Shown here: piece by piece, positions 7,742 to 9,816 of the stretch
Layout of the letters: the number at the start of each line of letters is the position of its first letter
How positions within the stretch are numbered: the stretch's first letter is position 1
Origin: CAZGTQ01 sp964528575
GTDB lineage: Bacteria; Planctomycetota; UBA1135; GCA-002686595
Assembly (NCBI GenBank): GCA_964528575.1
Contig: CAZGTQ010000005.1
Coordinates: forward strand, 1-9,816
Length of the DNA stretch: 9,816 nucleotides
Direction: 5' to 3'
Program-made: the position numbers and the translations under genes
The notes under the pieces: model-generated
The model's database searches: none
Told to the model about the DNA's origin: nothing
The model's input: the letters and a program-made list of their open reading frames with translations, nothing else

Positions 7742-7751
7742 CGTTCGCTAC
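7738..7751. other. Hairpin holding both convergent stop codons
   Basis: GTAGC-GTTC-GCTAC, a 5-bp stem with a 4-nt loop. The left arm contains the TAG of copy 4 and the right arm (read on the minus strand) the TAG of the small membrane gene. There is no T-tract on either side, so it is at best a weak bidirectional terminator or mRNA end structure; it may be chance. Confidence 0.4.
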
Positions 7752-7978
7752 TCCGCCGGGACGAGCGCTTCCTCTTCGGCGAGCGATTCTTCGCGCAGGG
7801 CGCCGAAGCGCTTGCGGAAGATCGCGAGCGCGACCATGCCGACCGCGACACCGAACCAGAGCGTGCAGAGGCGCGTCAAGAGCCCCGCGGCTCCCGCGGC
7901 GGGGCGCGTGGCGCTGCGCAGGGCCTCGTCGAGCGCCGGGCCCGACAGGTGCGCGAGGCCGAGCGCGGCGGGGTTCAT
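7748..7978 (-). CDS. Small single-pass membrane protein, hypothetical
   Basis: A 76-residue minus-strand ORF starting MNPAALG. Third codon positions are overwhelmingly G/C and amino-acid use is protein-like, in contrast to the Arg-rich out-of-frame readings around it. Residues about 37-54 (LCTLWFGVAVGMVALAIF) form a good transmembrane helix, followed by RKRF, predicting a cytoplasmic C-terminus under the positive-inside rule, and then a Glu-rich tail (EES, EEEA). No Shine-Dalgarno is evident before the ATG. The frame stays open upstream to 8449, and its codons remain coding-like to about 8038 (GIGPPEGLLGSLLRSHDQQS), so the true start may lie earlier or the gene may be the remnant of a longer one. 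It converges on copy 4 with a 6-nt gap. I do not recognise a family; small membrane subunits of many complexes look like this. Confidence 0.6.
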   Translation of the reverse strand: MNPAALGLAHLSGPALDEALRSATRPAAGAAGLLTRLCTLWFGVAVGMVALAIFRKRFGALREESLAEEEALVPAE

Positions 7979-8398
7979 GCTCTGCTGGTCGTGGCTGCGG
8001 AGCAGCGAGCCCAGGAGCCCCTCCGGCGGGCCGATGCCGCCGGCGCGTCCCGGACGACGTGGCGCGGCTCGCGTGGCGCCTCGGCGAGTGTACGTGGCTC
8101 GAGATCGAGGAGCCGCAGGGCGACCCCGCCGGAGGGCCTCGTGCCGTTCGAGCACCCGCTCCCGGCGTGCGAGCCGCGCCGGCACCTGGGGTGCGCGCGC
8201 TCGAACTCGCGGCGGCGCTCGCGCTCCGCGGCGGCGCTCGGGGCATACGGGCGCGGAAGCCGGGGCCGCCCTCGTTCCCCGGCGGACGAGGCAATCGCAG
8301 CGGCGAGCGTCGCGATCTCGAGTCTGGATCAGCAACTTGCTGTGCGGAGCCGGGCGGGGCGGATCCTGTCGTTTCCGGCGCCCGTGGTCGCGGGGGAG

Positions 8399-8413
8399 CG
8401 TAGGATCGCTACG
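8399..8413. repeat. Short inverted repeat upstream of the oxidase-like gene
   Basis: CGTAG-GATCG-CTACG, a perfect 5-bp inverted repeat about 35 nt before the ATG at 8448. It could be an operator half-site pair or a 5' leader hairpin; it is short enough to be chance. Confidence 0.3.
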
Positions 8414-8436
8414 TCGACCGGCCGACTGCTCGCAAC

Positions 8437-8441
8437 AGGAG
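8437..8441 (+). promoter_or_regulatory. Ribosome binding site of the oxidase-like gene
   Basis: AGGAG with a 6-nt spacer to the ATG at 8448. It is the only strong Shine-Dalgarno in the window and fixes this start. Confidence 0.75.
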
Positions 8442-8447
8442 ATTGCC

Positions 8448-9816
8448 ATGCGAATCGGGTTCGCAGCGTGCGCCGCCAGGAGAGGGGCGACGATCGTGGT
8501 GTGCTGGATGCTCGCGTCCCTTCCTTGCGAAGGACGGTTCTGCCAAGCCGCTGAGCCGCACGAGATGGGTCAGTGGGCGGGTCCGTACAACCTGACCGGC
8601 GGCCTCACCGAGGGTGGGTCCTTCCAGACCGGTGAGATCACCCACGCCGCCGTGCTCCCGCCGTCGGGCTCGGGCGTCGCGGGGACACGCGTGATCCTCG
8701 TCTGCGACCCGACGAGCGGGGTCAATTGCCCGAACATGCCGAATCCGGGTGCGGTCGCGTTGTCCGGCCACTTCGGCCGGAGCTACCTCTGGAGCCCGCG
8801 CACGCCGAGCAACGTGACGAAGGTAGCCGTGCACCCGGCTTATCCCCAGGACGGGAGCCAGGACCTGTTCTGCGGCGGCCACACGTTCCTCGACGACGGC
8901 GATCTCTTGTGGATGGGCGGGACCGACTATGACTTGACCTGCGTCGGAGCCGGTTTCATCGGACACAGCGAGGCGTGGCGCCTCGACACCAGCCAACAGG
9001 TGCCCGTCTGGTCGCCTGCATCGAGCGCGACGGAGCAGATGGGGAGTCGGCGCTGGTATCCGACCGGGACGCTGCTGAACGATGGGGACGTCTTGGTGAC
9101 CGGAAACGTCGGGATCCTTGACCCGCAGGGCCAGACGCGCTCGGAGTACCGCGCGGGCGCCGGCGTCGGGGATTGGCTCGACGACGGGGACAACCTCGAG
9201 TGGGACGGTGTCGTCGCCACCTGCGCGAACGGGCCTGCGGATCGTATGTACGGATACCCGCGCGTACACATGCTCTCCTCTCGCGAGGCGATCCAGACGG
9301 AAGGACACGCTCCTCCTGGCGATCGTCCGACGCGGTTCTTCGAGCTGGACCCGGCGAACTACGTGTGCAACCAGCCCCCGACGGACGGTGCCCGATGGAA
9401 GCTGCGCGGCGCGCCGAACGAGCCTCACCGGTATGGAAGCTCGGTGCACTTCATCACCTGGGACGACACGACGGGCGCGTTCACCGAGGTCGTGTACCTC
9501 ATCGGGGGAGCCGACGACGCCTTCACCGCCTCGGGACCCGATTGCGCCGGCGCCGTGAACGGCAGCGTGGAGAAGATGGTCGGCCCGAGCTCGACGAGCG
9601 GCTCCTGGGTCGACGCCGGCGTGCCCGACTTGATCTATGCGCGGACGAACCACAACGCGGTGATCCTGCTCGACGGCTCGATCCTCGTCGTGGGTGGAGT
9701 CCAGACGCAGAGCGGGCCGCTCGACGACTCGTGCTTCGGAACGACCCAAGCCGAGCGCTACGAGACCGTCGAGGTGTTCGGGAACCCCGGCGCCGGGTGG
9801 AATCTGATGGGCGCCG
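8448..9816 (+). CDS. Galactose/glyoxal-oxidase-like beta-propeller protein (3' end missing)
   Basis: Open from ATG 8448 to the window end: 456 residues seen, C-terminus absent. AGGAG six bases before the ATG fixes the start. Residues 1-35 look like a signal peptide (basic RR, hydrophobic TIVVCWMLASL, then CQAA). The rest resembles the kelch-type propeller of the galactose oxidase/glyoxal oxidase (copper radical oxidase) family: FCGGHTFLDDGDLLWMGG from about residue 141, RRWYPTGTLLNDGDVLVTG from about 201, YPRVHML from 270, and ARTNHNAVILLDGSILVVGG ending at 417. By comparison with that family, C142 and Y204 match the cross-linked Cys-Tyr pair and H402 matches the first copper His, but N401 sits where the axial Tyr normally is. 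The second copper His and the C-terminal Ig-like domain would lie beyond the window. A secreted sugar or aldehyde oxidase is the family role; the Asn makes oxidase activity doubtful, and a binding propeller is the alternative. Confidence 0.85.
   Translation, partial: MRIGFAACAARRGATIVVCWMLASLPCEGRFCQAAEPHEMGQWAGPYNLTGGLTEGGSFQTGEITHAAVLPPSGSGVAGTRVILVCDPTSGVNCPNMPNPGAVALSGHFGRSYLWSPRTPSNVTKVAVHPAYPQDGSQDLFCGGHTFLDDGDLLWMGGTDYDLTCVGAGFIGHSEAWRLDTSQQVPVWSPASSATEQMGSRRWYPTGTLLNDGDVLVTGNVGILDPQGQTRSEYRAGAGVGDWLDDGDNLEWDGVVATCANGPADRMYGYPRVHMLSSREAIQTEGHAPPGDRPTRFFELDPANYVCNQPPTDGARWKLRGAPNEPHRYGSSVHFITWDDTTGAFTEVVYLIGGADDAFTASGPDCAGAVNGSVEKMVGPSSTSGSWVDAGVPDLIYARTNHNAVILLDGSILVVGGVQTQSGPLDDSCFGTTQAERYETVEVFGNPGAGWNLMGA

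Larger units (their letters stand above)
7979..8447. other. Intergenic region without a convincing complete gene
   Basis: About 470 bases between the divergently oriented small minus-strand gene and the oxidase-like gene. No tRNA, rRNA or CRISPR structure was seen. Bases 7979-8038 look coding in the frame of the small minus-strand gene (20 of 20 third positions G/C). Bases 8041-8328 are open in another minus frame but contain no ATG, GTG or TTG. A promoter for the oxidase-like gene should lie in the right half, but no confident -35/-10 pair can be named. An inverted repeat lies at 8399-8413. Confidence 0.55.

Noticed and set aside
8059..8403. Plus-strand reading from GTG 8059 (LAWRLGECTWLEIEEP)
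   Set aside because: The first 30 codons look coding-like, but the rest degenerates into Ala/Pro/Gly/Arg repeats, with no RBS and a drop in third-position G/C.
7979..8449. Extension of the small minus-strand gene to ATG 8449 (233 aa)
   Set aside because: Beyond about 8040 the translation is Arg/Ala-rich with falling G/C at third positions, and it would overlap the start of the oxidase-like gene. Only the short extension to about 8038 is left open.
7949..8554. Plus-strand open frame of 201 codons across the intergenic region
   Set aside because: It is Arg/Ser-rich, overlaps the small minus-strand gene and the start of the oxidase-like gene, and has no recognisable motif.
8409..9749. A 446-codon minus-strand open frame opposite the oxidase-like gene
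   Set aside because: The plus frame shows clear family motifs, a signal peptide and an RBS; the minus frame is its antisense shadow.

Overview
The window is a very G+C-rich bacterial segment: almost every third codon position in the convincing genes is G or C. It carries a tandem family of long, secreted or membrane-anchored all-beta proteins of unknown function, then a tiny membrane protein on the other strand, then the 5' part of a galactose/glyoxal-oxidase-like beta-propeller gene. This style (extreme G+C, arrays of lineage-specific beta-sandwich proteins, weak Shine-Dalgarno use) fits a planctomycete or a myxobacterium-like lineage. That placement is an inference from style; no taxonomic marker is present.

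Bases 1-7741 hold four head-to-tail paralogues on the plus strand (652, 643, 638 and 640 aa), separated by only 4, 2 and 4 nt, so they are almost certainly one transcription unit. Each has a short basic N-terminus, one hydrophobic segment ending in Trp residues, a variable Pro/Ala/Glu/Arg-rich linker, then about 550 residues of beta-strand-rich sequence that looks like five or six sandwich units resembling carboxypeptidase-regulatory-like or transthyretin-like folds. A GHAW motif, two cysteines and the C-terminal pattern EHV(I/V)ELVRxP are kept in all four. The bodies alternate: genes 1 and 3 share one set of features, genes 2 and 4 another (A-B-A'-B'), which suggests duplication of a two-gene module. 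The leader of gene 3 nevertheless matches the B type, which suggests later conversion. The leaders contain a GTCGGA hexamer repeat whose copy number differs between genes (2, 4, 4), directly lengthening the membrane segment.

Bases 7748-7978 encode, on the minus strand, a 76-residue single-pass membrane protein convergent with gene 4; a small hairpin holds both stop codons. Bases 7979-8447 have no convincing complete gene, though codon-like composition continues upstream of the small gene for about 60 bases and perhaps further in another frame.

Bases 8448-9816 encode the first 456 residues of a secreted galactose/glyoxal-oxidase-like protein with a clear ribosome binding site. The cysteine and tyrosine of the usual Tyr-Cys cofactor appear to be present, but the axial Tyr ligand is Asn. 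The gene runs off the window.

Taken together this looks like a cell-surface/exoprotein locus. Nothing in the sequence shows a direct functional link between the tandem family and the propeller gene.
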